The position numbers and the translations under genes were made by a program. Shown here piece by piece: positions 8,852 to 18,036 of a stretch of DNA of 64,000 nt. This DNA comes from Bradyrhizobium sp. CCGE-LA001 (GTDB taxonomy: Bacteria; Pseudomonadota; Alphaproteobacteria; Rhizobiales; Xanthobacteraceae), in NCBI RefSeq assembly GCF_000296215.2, contig NZ_CP013949.1, positions 1,295,501 through 1,359,500 on the forward strand, in the 5' to 3' direction. The notes under the pieces are model-generated. The model saw only the letters and a program-made list of their open reading frames with translations. It searched no databases and was not told the origin of the DNA. The stretch's first letter is position 1. Each line of letters begins with the position of its first letter.

Positions 8852-10000
8852 TTAAGCTCCCACCTTGCGGCCGATCCTGGTCAGCGCGTCCACCCAGACC
8901 GAGAACCCGACCGCGGGGATCGGCTCGACTGATCCGAGCTGTGTCATCAGTCCGTCATAGCGGCCGCCGGCGACCAGCGGCTCGGTGCCGTTGCCCCTGT
9001 GATGCAGTTCGAATTCGAAGCCGGTGTAATAGTCGAGCCCGCGTCCGAATGCGGTCGAAAAGCGCGCCAGCTTCACGTCGATGCCGCGCGCCGCCATGAA
9101 GCCGACCCGGCTTTCGAACTGGTCGATCGCAGCCGTGAGATCGAGCTTGGCGTCCGCGGTGAGTGCGCGCAGTTCCGCGACGGCGTCGTCGGGATTGCCC
9201 GATATCGAGAGGAAGCGCTTGAGCACGGTGATGGCCTCGCGCGGCAGCGCGCCGCCCTTGAGGGTCGATTGCTCGAGGAAGCGGTCGGCGATCTCGGCCG
9301 TGGTGCGGCCGCCGACATTGGTGGTGCCGGCGATCGACATCAGATCGGTGACGAAGGCCAGCGCCGCCTTGCGGTCGGAGCCGGCAAGCGCGGCGAGCAC
9401 GCCCTCATATTCGCTGCGGGTCGCGGTGGTTGCAGCCGTGAGCCGCTCCAGATCCTGCTCCAGGCTGATCTTGCGCTTGAAATCCTTGATCAGGCGACGG
9501 CGCCAGACCGGATAGAGATCCAGCGCGTCGAGCAGGGCATTGAACAGCGCGACGTCGCCGGTGCGAATCTCGACGTCGCCCACGCCGAAGGCCGCGGTCG
9601 CCTCGAGCGCCAGCGCCAGCATCTCGGCGTCCGCCGCGGCGCGGTCCTGGCGGCCGAAGGATTCGATGCCGGCCTGGAGGAATTCGCTGGCTTGGCGGCT
9701 GCGGTAACGAAACACCGGGCCGAGATAGCTGAAGCCGGCCGGTTGGCCGGCTTGGGGAGAGGCGAGGTAATCGCGCGCCACGGGAATGGTCAGGTCCGGG
9801 CGCAGGCAGAGCTCCTCGCCGGAGAGGTCCGTGGTCAAGTACAGGCTCTTGCGGATGTCTTCGCCGGAGAGGTCCAGGAACGGCTCGGCCGGCTGCAGGA
9901 TCGCGGGCTCGGCCCTGACATAGCCCGCCTGCGCGAACGACAAGAGCAGCGTATCCGCCCAGGCGGAGCCGGCAGCATCTGAGGTGGCAGTCGCGGTCAT
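8852..10000 (-). CDS. hisZ: ATP phosphoribosyltransferase regulatory subunit
   Basis: HisZ is a catalytically inactive histidyl-tRNA-synthetase-like protein that assembles with HisG and confers activity and feedback control. The 382-residue product has class II synthetase motifs (CLRPDLTIPVARDYLAS, GPVFRYRS, and ARFSTAFGRGLDYYTGFEFE). It lacks the anticodon-binding domain of true HisS. The start is uncertain: ATGs at 10000 and 10012 are both possible, and 10000 (MTATATSDAAG) is chosen because the shared family sequence begins there. It is first in the hisZ-hisG pair. Confidence 0.94.
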   Translation of the reverse strand: MTATATSDAAGSAWADTLLLSFAQAGYVRAEPAILQPAEPFLDLSGEDIRKSLYLTTDLSGEELCLRPDLTIPVARDYLASPQAGQPAGFSYLGPVFRYRSRQASEFLQAGIESFGRQDRAAADAEMLALALEATAAFGVGDVEIRTGDVALFNALLDALDLYPVWRRRLIKDFKRKISLEQDLERLTAATTATRSEYEGVLAALAGSDRKAALAFVTDLMSIAGTTNVGGRTTAEIADRFLEQSTLKGGALPREAITVLKRFLSISGNPDDAVAELRALTADAKLDLTAAIDQFESRVGFMAARGIDVKLARFSTAFGRGLDYYTGFEFELHHRGNGTEPLVAGGRYDGLMTQLGSVEPIPAVGFSVWVDALTRIGRKVGA

Positions 10001-10121
10001 AACGGGGTCCATCGTCCCGGTGGAACCGGGCAGGGAGGGAAGTTGCGCAGCCCTTAGCATGGCCGATAGGCGGTTTCGACCTCCAAAGGATCAATCGCTT
10101 AACAGGCGGGCAATGCCGGGA

Positions 10122-10874
10122 TCAGGCGGACTTGCCCCAATCGCCGAAGACTGCCTGCACCAGCGCCAAGGCCGCCACCGCGGCTGTGTCGGCCCGCATG
10201 ATCCTTGGCCCCAGCGCCAGTCGCAGGATCTTCGGCTGCCGCAGCAGCAGCGCGCGCTCTTCCGCGGCGAAGCCGCCTTCGGGGCCGATCAGCACGTCAA
10301 TACCCTGGCCGGTCTCGCGGGCGCTCTGGAGGCCCTGGATGGGGTCTTCGACCTCCGCCGCCTCGTCGCAGAAGATCAGCAGGCGGTCGGCCGGCCGCTG
10401 GCTGAGGAAGCGCTCCAGCGCCACCGGCTCGGCCACGGTGGCGATGCTCAGAATGCCGCATTGCTCGGCGGCCTCGACGACATTGGCCCGCATCCGCTCG
10501 GTGTTGACCCGGGAGGCCTGGGTGAACCGGGTCAGGACCGGCTGAAGCCTTGCCGCGCCCATCTCGATGGCCTTCTGCACCATGTAGTCGAGACGGGCAT
10601 GCTTGAGCGGGGCGAAGACGTAGGCGAGGTCGGCAAGCCGGTCCTGGGGCCGGGTCTGCTGGAGGATGACGAGGCCGTCCGGGCGCTTGCGGCCTTCGAT
10701 GGCCGCCTGCCACTCGCCGTCACGGCCGTTGAAGGCCAGGACCTCCGCCCCGGCGGCAAGCCGCAGCACATTGCCGAGATAGTTGCTCTGGTCGCGGTCG
10801 AGCGGAACCCTGGCATCCTGGGCGAGGGGCGCGTCGACGAACAGGCGGGGGGCGCGAAAATCGTGGGCAGGCAT
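10122..10874 (-). CDS. rsmE: 16S rRNA (uracil-1498-N3)-methyltransferase
   Basis: RsmE methylates U1498 in the 30S decoding centre. It is 250 residues with an N-terminal PUA-like part (FRAPRLFVDAPLA) and a C-terminal SPOUT domain. The SPOUT domain carries VLIGPEGGFAAEE (about 200-212) and LRLALGPRIMRADTAA, the knot and SAM-binding motifs. The ATG at 10874 (MPAHDF) is preferred to the TTG two codons upstream. It is convergent with nothing and separate from hisZ. Confidence 0.95.
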   Translation of the reverse strand: MPAHDFRAPRLFVDAPLAQDARVPLDRDQSNYLGNVLRLAAGAEVLAFNGRDGEWQAAIEGRKRPDGLVILQQTRPQDRLADLAYVFAPLKHARLDYMVQKAIEMGAARLQPVLTRFTQASRVNTERMRANVVEAAEQCGILSIATVAEPVALERFLSQRPADRLLIFCDEAAEVEDPIQGLQSARETGQGIDVLIGPEGGFAAEERALLLRQPKILRLALGPRIMRADTAAVAALALVQAVFGDWGKSA

Positions 10875-11083
10875 CGTCAAAGGTCCGATTTGCCGCCGTT
10901 CTTAACCGAAACCCGTAGTTTTAGGGGTAAATATTGCCAGAATGGTGCGTCCCAGCGCCGCGCTCTTGCCCAATTCCACGGGTTGTTAAGCGTCGGCGGG
11001 AATCGTAAAAACGCGAACACGCTGGTTGCGCTTCAATTGGGAAGACGCCGAACCCGTAAGATCCTGCCGGAGAGACTATCTTG

Positions 11084-11746
11084 ATGATCCGTCATTTGAT
11101 GGTTCCGATCACTGCCGCCATGGTCACCCTGGGCGTAGCTGGCGCTGACGCGCAAAGCGCGTTCCCGGCGCCGCTGCCCAATCAGGCTGCAAGCAGTTCG
11201 CCGTTTCCACCTGTGAACGGCTCGGCGCCCAGCGCGTCGGTCGGCACCGCGCCGCAATCCTCGTTTCCCGTGAACGGCGCTGCCCCGCTCGGCGGCGCCG
11301 GCGCATTCAGCGCGGCTCCGCCAACGCAAGCTGGTCCCGGCGAGGACTGCATGAAGGCCTTTATTCCCTTGCGCGAGGAGGCCGAAAAGCGCGGCAAGCT
11401 GATCAAGGCGGCGAGCGACCGTCATGCGCCGCCGGACGAGGCCTGCAAGCTGATCCGCAATTTCAGCCAGGCTGAAACGAAGATGATCAAGTACATCGAG
11501 ACCAACGCCGCCAAATGCGGAATCCCGGCGCAGGTCGGTGATCAGATGAAGGCCGGCCACAAGAACACCGAGGCCATGGCGACCAAGGTCTGCAACGTTG
11601 CGCAGCAGATGCAGAACCAGCCGCGCGGTCCGGCAGGCCCCTCACTGAGCGAGGTGCTGGGTTCGGGCTCGGCGCCTGAGGCCAACGCCGGCAAGAAGGG
11701 CGGCAGCACCTTCGATACGCTCAACGGCAACGTCCTGACCCGATGA
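11084..11746 (+). CDS. Exported hypothetical protein upstream of ubiA
   Basis: I do not recognise a named family. The 220-residue product has a signal peptide ending ADA|QSAF (about residue 24). A low-complexity Pro/Ser/Ala/Gly segment (25-85) follows. Then comes a helical domain with four Cys (CMKAFIPL, ACKLIRNF, AKCGIPA, KVCNVAQQ), spaced as if for two disulfides, and a Gly/Ser tail. GGAGA precedes the ATG at 11084. Its stop overlaps the ubiA start (ATGA), so the two genes are co-translated, though a functional link to ubiquinone synthesis is not evident. Confidence 0.85.
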   Translation: MIRHLMVPITAAMVTLGVAGADAQSAFPAPLPNQAASSSPFPPVNGSAPSASVGTAPQSSFPVNGAAPLGGAGAFSAAPPTQAGPGEDCMKAFIPLREEAEKRGKLIKAASDRHAPPDEACKLIRNFSQAETKMIKYIETNAAKCGIPAQVGDQMKAGHKNTEAMATKVCNVAQQMQNQPRGPAGPSLSEVLGSGSAPEANAGKKGGSTFDTLNGNVLTR

Positions 11747-12672
11747 GCGATACATCCGCCCGCGTTGCCGATTCCACCGGCAACTGGGTCGATACGCTCG
11801 CGCCCCCATGGGCGCGACCCTATTTGCGTCTGTCCCGCTTCGACCGTCCGATCGGCTCCTGGCTGTTACTGATGCCGTGCTGGTGGTCGGCGGCGCTCGC
11901 CGCCGGCATCGCGCATGACGTCCGCGGCCTGCCGTTCACCATCGTACTGTTCTTCATCGGCGCCTTCGTCATGCGCGGAGCCGGCTGCACCTGGAACGAC
12001 ATCACCGACCGCGATCTCGACGACAAGGTCGAGCGCACCCGCTCGCGGCCGCTGCCGTCAGGGCAGGTGACCACCAAGCAGGCGCTGGTCTTCATGATCG
12101 CGCAGGCGCTGATCGGCCTCGTGGTGTTGTTGCAGTTCAACCGCTTCGCAGTCCTGACCGGCATCGCCTCGCTGTTGATCGTCGCGATCTATCCTTTCAT
12201 GAAGCGCATCACCTGGTGGCCGCAGATCGTGCTCGGCCTGGCCTTCTCCTGGGGCGCCCTGATGGGCTTTGCCGTCACCTTCGGGCGCATCGACCTCACC
12301 GCGCTCGTGCTCTATGCCGGCGCGATCTCCTGGGTGATCGGCTATGACACGATCTACGCGCATCAGGATACCGAGGACGACGCGCTGATCGGTATCAAAT
12401 CCACCGCGCGCCTGTTCGGTGCGCACACGCACCAGGCGCTGATCCTGTTCTACGGCTTGTCGGTGATGCTTATCGGCGTGGCGCTGGCCTCCGGCGATGC
12501 GCGCTGGCCGGCGTGGCTCGGGCTGACCGCCTTCGCCGTGCATCTGGCATCGCAGATCGTGCGGCTCCGGATCGACGATCCCGAGCTGTGCCTGCGCCTG
12601 TTCAAGTCGAACAGGGATGCAGGCCTATTGCTGTTTGCGGGATTGCTCGCCGACGCAGTGATGCGGGCGTAG
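11743..12672 (+). CDS. ubiA: 4-hydroxybenzoate polyprenyltransferase
   Basis: UbiA attaches the polyprenyl chain to 4-hydroxybenzoate in the inner membrane during ubiquinone synthesis. The 309-residue, multi-helix protein carries both Asp-rich prenyl-diphosphate motifs, NDITDRDLD (85-93) and YDTIYAHQDTEDD (about 204-216). The ATG at 11743 overlaps the stop of the preceding gene by four bases. Confidence 0.97.
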   Translation: MSDTSARVADSTGNWVDTLAPPWARPYLRLSRFDRPIGSWLLLMPCWWSAALAAGIAHDVRGLPFTIVLFFIGAFVMRGAGCTWNDITDRDLDDKVERTRSRPLPSGQVTTKQALVFMIAQALIGLVVLLQFNRFAVLTGIASLLIVAIYPFMKRITWWPQIVLGLAFSWGALMGFAVTFGRIDLTALVLYAGAISWVIGYDTIYAHQDTEDDALIGIKSTARLFGAHTHQALILFYGLSVMLIGVALASGDARWPAWLGLTAFAVHLASQIVRLRIDDPELCLRLFKSNRDAGLLLFAGLLADAVMRA

Positions 12673-12676
12673 CTCT

Positions 12677-12714
12677 CGTAGGGTGGGCAAAGGCGCGTTT
12701 GCGCCGTGCCCACC
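12677..12714. repeat. Short REP-like palindrome, CGTAGGGTGGGCA family
   Basis: CGTAGGGTGGGCAAAGGCGC followed by a partly complementary GCGCCGTGCCCACC. This is a half-length copy of the element at 20790. It lies five bases after the ubiA stop and could act as its transcript-end hairpin. Confidence 0.75.
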
Positions 12715-12752
12715 ATTTCTCAATGATTGACTACGGCACCTGTAATTGCCGC

Positions 12753-13271
12753 TTAGTTCCTTGCGATGATCTCGCGCTCACCCTGATGGACGGTGAGCTC
12801 GCGCGTCATCGCGATGCGCCGGCGCATCAGAAACTTCGGGCGGCGGGCGCGGATCGCGTTGGCGCGGCGGCGGCGCGGTGCGGGCTTGCGGGCGCCTTCG
12901 TCGAGCTGCGGCAGCGCGAAGATTTCGCTCCAGATCGCCCAGGCTTGCGTGAGTTCGTCGCCATCGGCGCCGACCAGCAGCGGAACGGAGAGCGAGGGAT
13001 CGCGATGCACGAGGACGAGGGCCTGCGCCTCGTCATTGCCGCGGAGCGCGACGCCAGTGAAGTCGCTGACGCGCACGTTGATGGCCATCTGCATGCCGCG
13101 CACGGCACGGCGCAGCACGACGCGCTCGCGATGAAGTTCGATCTGCCTGACATGTCCGTCGGCGCGCGGGTCGTGCGCATCGAAGCGGACCGGAAGGGAA
13201 AGAGGGTCGAGCCGCAGGGAGCGGCTCGACCCGGCGGGAGCGACCCCGCATGTTGCTGTTTGACGCCTCAC
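12753..13271 (-). CDS. DUF6101-like hypothetical protein
   Basis: The 172-residue protein resembles a Bradyrhizobium-type family that I recall as DUF6101; the function is unknown. It has a beta-rich middle (RFDAHDPRADGHVRQIELHR and MAINVRVSDFTGVALRG) that recalls a PilZ-like or PAS-sized fold, and a very basic Arg-rich C-terminal third (about 130-160). The start is GTG at 13271, supported by GGGGAG about ten bases upstream. It is divergent from pmbA. The family name comes from memory and should be checked. Confidence 0.7.
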   Translation of the reverse strand: MRRQTATCGVAPAGSSRSLRLDPLSLPVRFDAHDPRADGHVRQIELHRERVVLRRAVRGMQMAINVRVSDFTGVALRGNDEAQALVLVHRDPSLSVPLLVGADGDELTQAWAIWSEIFALPQLDEGARKPAPRRRRANAIRARRPKFLMRRRIAMTRELTVHQGEREIIARN

Positions 13272-13534
13272 GGCTTAGTTCTCCCCGCCGGGATTATGTT
13301 CCCGGTCGATGCGAGGACCTTAGCGCGCCCCTTTCCGAAACCGCTTAAAAAGGCTGGTTAACCCACCGTCACTGCGGCTCATGATTGACAAGACCTTGGC
13401 ACGCATGATTGACGAGACGTTGCGCCGAAGTCGCGAATCTGAGCTTTTGACGGGCTGAAAATGCTTGAAGTCCGCGCCATCAGGGCACATTTGTGGGTTC
13501 CGGTCCCGAACCCCGCCCCAACAGGATTTCGTTC

Positions 13535-14920
13535 GTGAACTCTTCACCAAGCTCGACGACCACAGCCCATCGCGACCTGTTCGATCAGTCCGCGCTCTCT
13601 GATCTCGCGCAGCGGCTGGTCGAGGCGGCCAAGCGCGCCGGCGCAGATGCGGCCGATGCGGTCGCAGTGCGCGGCGTCTCGCAAGGCGTCGAGGTGCGTG
13701 ACGGCCGTGTCGAGGAATCCGAGCGCTCCGAAGGCGACGATGTCGGTCTGCGCGTGCTGGTCGGCCAGCGCCAGGCGGTGGTCTCGACCAACGACGTCAG
13801 CGGCGATGCCGTCACCAAGCTCGCCGAGCGCGCGGTGGCGATGGCACGTGTCGCGCCCGACGACAAATATGTCGGCCTCGCCGATCCCGCGCTGCTCGCG
13901 CGCGACTTCCCCGATCTCGACCTGCTCGATCCCGACGTGCCCACGACCTCGGAGCTCGAGCGCCGCGCGCTTGCGGCCGAAGCTGCCGCGCTCGCCGTCA
14001 AGGGCGTCACCAAATCCGGCGGCGCCTCCGCCTCCGCCGGCATCGGCGGCATGGTGCTCGTCACCTCGACTGGCTTCCACGGCTCTTATCTGCGCTCCAG
14101 CCAGGGCATTTCCGCCACCGCCATAGCGGGCGAAGGCACCGGCATGGAGCGCGACTACGACTTCACTTCGGCGCCGCACGGCGCCGATCTCTTGTCGCCT
14201 GAAATCGTCGGCCGTTCCGCCGGCGAGCGCACCGTGGCGCGCCACAATCCGCGCAAGGTCGAGACCTGCAAGGTGCCCGTCGTGTTCGATCCGCGCGTTG
14301 CCGGCTCGCTGGTCGGGCACGTCGTCGGCGCCATCAACGGCGCCTCGATCGCGCGCAAGACCAGCTTCCTGAAGGACAAGCTCGGCCAGCAGCTGTTCGC
14401 CAAGAACATCCGCATCGTCGACGATCCCCTGCGCAAGCGCGGCCTGCGCTCGCAGACCTTCGATGCCGAAGGCGTCGCGGTGAAGAAGATCGCGCTGGTC
14501 GACGAGGGCGTGCTGACCACCTGGCTGCTCGATTGCGCCACCGCGCGCGAACTCGGTCTTACCACCACGGGCCATGCCCATCGCGGCGTCTCCTCGTCGC
14601 CCTCGCCCGGGCCGTACAATCTGCATCTCGAGCCCGGCACGCCGAGCCCGGCCGAGCTGATCTCCGACATCAAGCAGGGCTTCTACGTCACCGATTTGAT
14701 CGGCTCCGGCGTCAACGGCGTCACCGGCGATTACAGCCGCGGCGCCTCCGGCTTCTGGATCGAGAACGGCGAGATCACGTACCCCGTCAGCGAAGTCACG
14801 ATCGCCGGCCATCTGTTCGAGATCTTCAAGTCGATGCAGCCGGCGAACAATCTCGAGTTCCGCTACGGCATCAATGCGCCGACGGTGCGCATCGAGGGCT
14901 TGACGCTTGGCGGACGCTGA
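13535..14920 (+). CDS. pmbA: TldD/PmbA family protein (PmbA branch)
   Basis: TldD/PmbA (TldE) form a peptidase complex acting on small peptides such as microcin precursors and CcdA. The PmbA partner lacks the metal-binding HExxxH motif and none is seen here. The 461-residue product carries the conserved C-terminal GSGVNGVTGDYSRGASGFWI and YPVSEVTIAGHLFEIF. The GTG at 13535 with AGGA upstream is chosen over an earlier frame-open start. The last 14 bases overlap the next gene, opening a long cluster into lipid A synthesis. Confidence 0.92.
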   Translation: MNSSPSSTTTAHRDLFDQSALSDLAQRLVEAAKRAGADAADAVAVRGVSQGVEVRDGRVEESERSEGDDVGLRVLVGQRQAVVSTNDVSGDAVTKLAERAVAMARVAPDDKYVGLADPALLARDFPDLDLLDPDVPTTSELERRALAAEAAALAVKGVTKSGGASASAGIGGMVLVTSTGFHGSYLRSSQGISATAIAGEGTGMERDYDFTSAPHGADLLSPEIVGRSAGERTVARHNPRKVETCKVPVVFDPRVAGSLVGHVVGAINGASIARKTSFLKDKLGQQLFAKNIRIVDDPLRKRGLRSQTFDAEGVAVKKIALVDEGVLTTWLLDCATARELGLTTTGHAHRGVSSSPSPGPYNLHLEPGTPSPAELISDIKQGFYVTDLIGSGVNGVTGDYSRGASGFWIENGEITYPVSEVTIAGHLFEIFKSMQPANNLEFRYGINAPTVRIEGLTLGGR

Positions 14921-15725
14921 CGCGCAATCCCTCGACGCGACCATCCTGACGCGCGATGCTGCGCTGCTGAAGGCGACGGTGCGGGACGCGGGCGCATTGG
15001 CGCAGTCGATGTTCCGCACCGAGCTGAGGAAGTGGACCAAGGGCGCGTCCTCGCCGGTCTCGGAAGCCGACATCGCGGTCAACGATCTCCTCGAAGCGCG
15101 CTTGCGCAATGCGACGCCTGACTATGGCTGGCTGTCCGAGGAGAGCGCCGACGATGCGGCGCGGCTGTCGCGACAGCTGACCTGGATCGTCGACCCCATC
15201 GACGGCACGCGCAATTATCTCGGCGGCCACGACGAATGGTGTGTCAGCGTCGCGCTGGTCCAGGATGCCTCGCCGGTGCTGGCGGCGGTGTTCGCCCCGT
15301 CCAGTGACGAGTTCTTCTTCGCGGCTCGCGGCCAGGGCACGACGCTCAACGACAAGCCGGTGCGGACGTCGTCCGGATCCGAGCTCGACTTCGCGCGCGT
15401 CGCCGGCCCGAAGCCGCTGGTCGAACGCCTGAAGCCCTCTCTCGGCGAGATCAAGCTGCATCGACGAATCGGCTCGCTGGCGCTGCGTCTGTGCCGGGTC
15501 GCGCATGGCGCACTGGATGCGGCTTTTGCGGGGGGTAACAGCCATGATTGGGATCTTGCGGCGGCGGATTTGATCGTGCAGGAAGCGGATGGTAGGATGA
15601 GCGACCTCTCCGGAGAACCCATCCTCTATAACCGCCGGGAAGTGGCGCACGGGGTGCTGGTGGCAGCGGGGCGCGATCGTCATGCGGGCATTGTCGCGCA
15701 TTTTCGAAACCGCCCCTTGGCCTGA
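14907..15725 (+). CDS. Inositol monophosphatase/CysQ-like phosphatase
   Basis: This 272-residue protein is a metal-dependent small-molecule phosphatase of the IMPase/FBPase superfamily. The motifs WIVDPIDGTRNY (about 93-104) and GGNSHDWDLAA (about 209-219) supply the metal and phosphate ligands, with the Glu of LSEESAD (about 77) as the third. The substrate may be an inositol phosphate or 3'-phosphoadenosine 5'-phosphate; the sequence does not decide. It starts with TTG at 14907, inside the end of pmbA. Confidence 0.9.
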   Translation: MADADAQSLDATILTRDAALLKATVRDAGALAQSMFRTELRKWTKGASSPVSEADIAVNDLLEARLRNATPDYGWLSEESADDAARLSRQLTWIVDPIDGTRNYLGGHDEWCVSVALVQDASPVLAAVFAPSSDEFFFAARGQGTTLNDKPVRTSSGSELDFARVAGPKPLVERLKPSLGEIKLHRRIGSLALRLCRVAHGALDAAFAGGNSHDWDLAAADLIVQEADGRMSDLSGEPILYNRREVAHGVLVAAGRDRHAGIVAHFRNRPLA

Positions 15726-15786
15726 AGCGCCTTCGTCGTGCTTGTCGAACACTGCTTTGCCGGGCAGCCCGTTAGGAACAGAACCC

Positions 15787-16029
15787 ATGCTAGATAGTGC
15801 CCCGCAACAACTGCTTCACCTCGTCATCGGCGGCGAGCTCGTCGACCTCGAGCACAATACCTTCAAGAATCTCGACGACGTCGAGATCGTCGGCCTCTAT
15901 CCCAATTATGCCACGGCACACGCGGCTTGGCGGGCCAAGGCGCAGAGCACGGTCGACAACGCGCAGATGCGCTATTTCATCGTCCATCTGCACCGGCTGC
16001 TCGATCCCAATCAAGAACCGGCGCGTTGA
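15787..16029 (+). CDS. DUF4170 family small protein
   Basis: This 80-residue protein of unknown function has the typical DUF4170 elements LHLVIGGEL, GLYPNYATAHAAWRAKAQ and MRYFIVHLHRLLDP. The ATG at 15787 follows AGGAACAG. Its stop overlaps the TTG start of the DUF374 gene (TTGA), implying translational coupling. Its regular place in front of waaA and lpxK suggests a role near lipopolysaccharide core assembly (inference). Confidence 0.88.
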   Translation: MLDSAPQQLLHLVIGGELVDLEHNTFKNLDDVEIVGLYPNYATAHAAWRAKAQSTVDNAQMRYFIVHLHRLLDPNQEPAR

Positions 16030-16739
16030 AAAAACTGCTTCGCAATACGCTGCGAAGCAGCTTCGTTCAGCGTGCCGTCGGGGTCCTGGCGGCCGAATAT
16101 CTGCGCTTTGTCTGGCGGACCAACAGATTCACGTTCGATCCGCCCGGCGTCTATGACCTCGTCGAGCCGCAGATCCCGGCGATCTTCGCCTTTTGGCACG
16201 GCCAGCATTTCCTCACGCCCTTCATCAAGAACAAGGACTGGTACCGGGCCAAGGTGCTGATCTCCCGTCACCGCGACGGCGAGTTCAACGCGATCGCCGC
16301 CGAGCGGCTCGGCATCGGCACGATCAGAGGTTCCGGCGACCATGGTGGCGCCTTCCACCGCAAAGGTGGTGTGGGCGCCTTCAAGGAAATGGTGCGCACG
16401 CTCCAGGACGGTTGTAATGTCGCGCTGACCGCCGATGTCCCCAAGCGCTCGCGCGTGGCCGGGCTCGGCATCATCATGCTGGCACGGGAATCGGGGCGGC
16501 CGATCATGCCTTTTGCGATGGCGACCAGCCGCTTCATCCGGCTCAAGAACTGGGACCGCACCACCATCAATCTGCCATTCGGGCGGGGCGCATTGGTCGG
16601 CATCAAGGAGATCCACGTTCCCGCGGACGCCGACGCCGCCACCATGGAGGCGCTGCGGCTGGAGCTGGAGGAGACGCTGAACGAGGCGACCCGCCGCGCC
16701 TATGCGCAGCTCGGCCGCCCGGGACCGGAAGATGCCTAA
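16026..16739 (+). CDS. DUF374/lysophospholipid acyltransferase-like protein
   Basis: This 237-residue, probably membrane-associated protein has the DUF374 elements IPAIFAFWHGQHFL (the H of an HxxxxD-like site), ISRHRDGEFNA, GTIRGSGDHGGAF and ALTADVPKRSR. The family is related to lipid A and glycerolipid acyltransferases; activity is not proven. The TTG start at 16026 overlaps the DUF4170 stop, and its own stop lies eight bases inside waaA. It probably modifies lipid A or another envelope lipid (inference from context). Confidence 0.88.
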   Translation: MKKLLRNTLRSSFVQRAVGVLAAEYLRFVWRTNRFTFDPPGVYDLVEPQIPAIFAFWHGQHFLTPFIKNKDWYRAKVLISRHRDGEFNAIAAERLGIGTIRGSGDHGGAFHRKGGVGAFKEMVRTLQDGCNVALTADVPKRSRVAGLGIIMLARESGRPIMPFAMATSRFIRLKNWDRTTINLPFGRGALVGIKEIHVPADADAATMEALRLELEETLNEATRRAYAQLGRPGPEDA

Positions 16740-18036
16740 CTCACTGCCCATCACGCTGCGGATGTACCGGCGCCTGGCGAGCGGCCTGGTCCCGCTTGCC
16801 CCTGCGCTGATCAAGCGGCGTCTGAAGCAGGGCAAGGAGGATCCCGCGCGTGTCGGCGAGCGACGGGGCCTTAGCCAGGATGTGCGGCCGCACGGTCCGC
16901 TGGTCTGGATCCACGGCGCCAGTGTCGGCGAAGTGCTGGCTGCGGCCGCGCTGATCGAGCGGCTGCGCGATCTCAATCTGCGCATCCTGCTGACGTCAGG
17001 CACCGTCACCTCGGCCGCCGTCGTGGCAAAGCGCTTTCCGCCCGACGTCATCCATCAATACGTGCCGTATGATTCCCCGCGCTATGTCGCGCGCTTCCTT
17101 GACCATTGGAAGCCGTCGCTGGCGCTGTTCATCGAATCCGATCTGTGGCCGAACCTCATCCTTGCCGGCGCGGCGCGCCGGGTGCCGATGGTGCTGATCA
17201 ACGGACGGATGTCGCCGCGTTCCTTCCCGCGCTGGCGGCGCATGCACGGCACCATCTCGGCACTGCTGTCGCGGTTCGACATTTGTCTCGCGCAGTCGAA
17301 GACCGATGCCGAGCGGTTTGCCGCGCTCGGCGGCCGCGACGTCCTCACCACGGGCAATCTCAAGCTCGACGTGCCGGCGCCGCCGGCCGATCCCGCCAGG
17401 CTCGAACGGCTGATGGCGATGACGCGCGGGCGTCCCATCATCGTCGCGGCCTCGACCCATCCGGGCGAGGACGAGATGCTGATCGCTGCGCATCGCAGCC
17501 TGTCCGGTTTCTTCCCGCAGCTCTTGACCGTGGTCGTGCCGCGCCATCCCGACCGCGGCTCATCGATCGCAGGACTGATCACCGCGTCCGGCCTGAAGCC
17601 GGCGCTACGCTCGCGCGAGGAGCTGCCGACCGCGACGACCGACGTCTATGTCGCGGACACCATGGGCGAGCTCGGCCTGTTCTATCGGCTGTCGCCGATC
17701 GTGTTCATGGGCGGATCGCTGATCCATCATGGCGGGCAGAATCCGATCGAGGCGATCAAGCTCGGTGCCGCCATCGTCCACGGCCCCCACGTCTTCAATT
17801 TCGCCGACGTCTACGAGGCACTCGATCACAGCGGCGGGGCGCGCCAGGCCGACACGCAGGAGGCCTTGGTCAAGCAGCTCGGCCAGTTGCTGGCGGATCC
17901 CGCCCTGCGCGACAAGATGCAGCGCGCGGGCGCAGGCGTGGTCGAGCAGCTCGGTGGCGCGCTCGACCGCACCATGACTGCGCTCGAGCCCTATCTGCTG
18001 CAGCTGACCATCGAGATGGGAGCCGCCAATGCGTGA
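16732..18036 (+). CDS. waaA: Kdo transferase
   Basis: WaaA (KdtA) transfers Kdo from CMP-Kdo to lipid IVA at the inner membrane. The 434-residue GT30 protein has a short N-terminal hydrophobic anchor, WIHGASVGEVLAAAALI (about 61-77), TSGTVTSAAVV, the donor-site VPRHPDRGSSI, and the C-terminal FMGGSLIHHGGQNPIEA. It overlaps DUF374 upstream and lpxK downstream by eight bases each. Confidence 0.96.
   Translation: MPNSLPITLRMYRRLASGLVPLAPALIKRRLKQGKEDPARVGERRGLSQDVRPHGPLVWIHGASVGEVLAAAALIERLRDLNLRILLTSGTVTSAAVVAKRFPPDVIHQYVPYDSPRYVARFLDHWKPSLALFIESDLWPNLILAGAARRVPMVLINGRMSPRSFPRWRRMHGTISALLSRFDICLAQSKTDAERFAALGGRDVLTTGNLKLDVPAPPADPARLERLMAMTRGRPIIVAASTHPGEDEMLIAAHRSLSGFFPQLLTVVVPRHPDRGSSIAGLITASGLKPALRSREELPTATTDVYVADTMGELGLFYRLSPIVFMGGSLIHHGGQNPIEAIKLGAAIVHGPHVFNFADVYEALDHSGGARQADTQEALVKQLGQLLADPALRDKMQRAGAGVVEQLGGALDRTMTALEPYLLQLTIEMGAANA

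Noticed and set aside
13396..13412. Possible sigma-54 promoter (TTGGCACGCATGATTG)
   Set aside because: The GG-N10-GC dinucleotide spacing is not met; the second half reads TG.
13544..15109. 521-codon minus-strand open frame opposite pmbA
   Set aside because: It is a shadow frame; the plus-strand pmbA and IMPase-like genes have family motifs and overlap properly.
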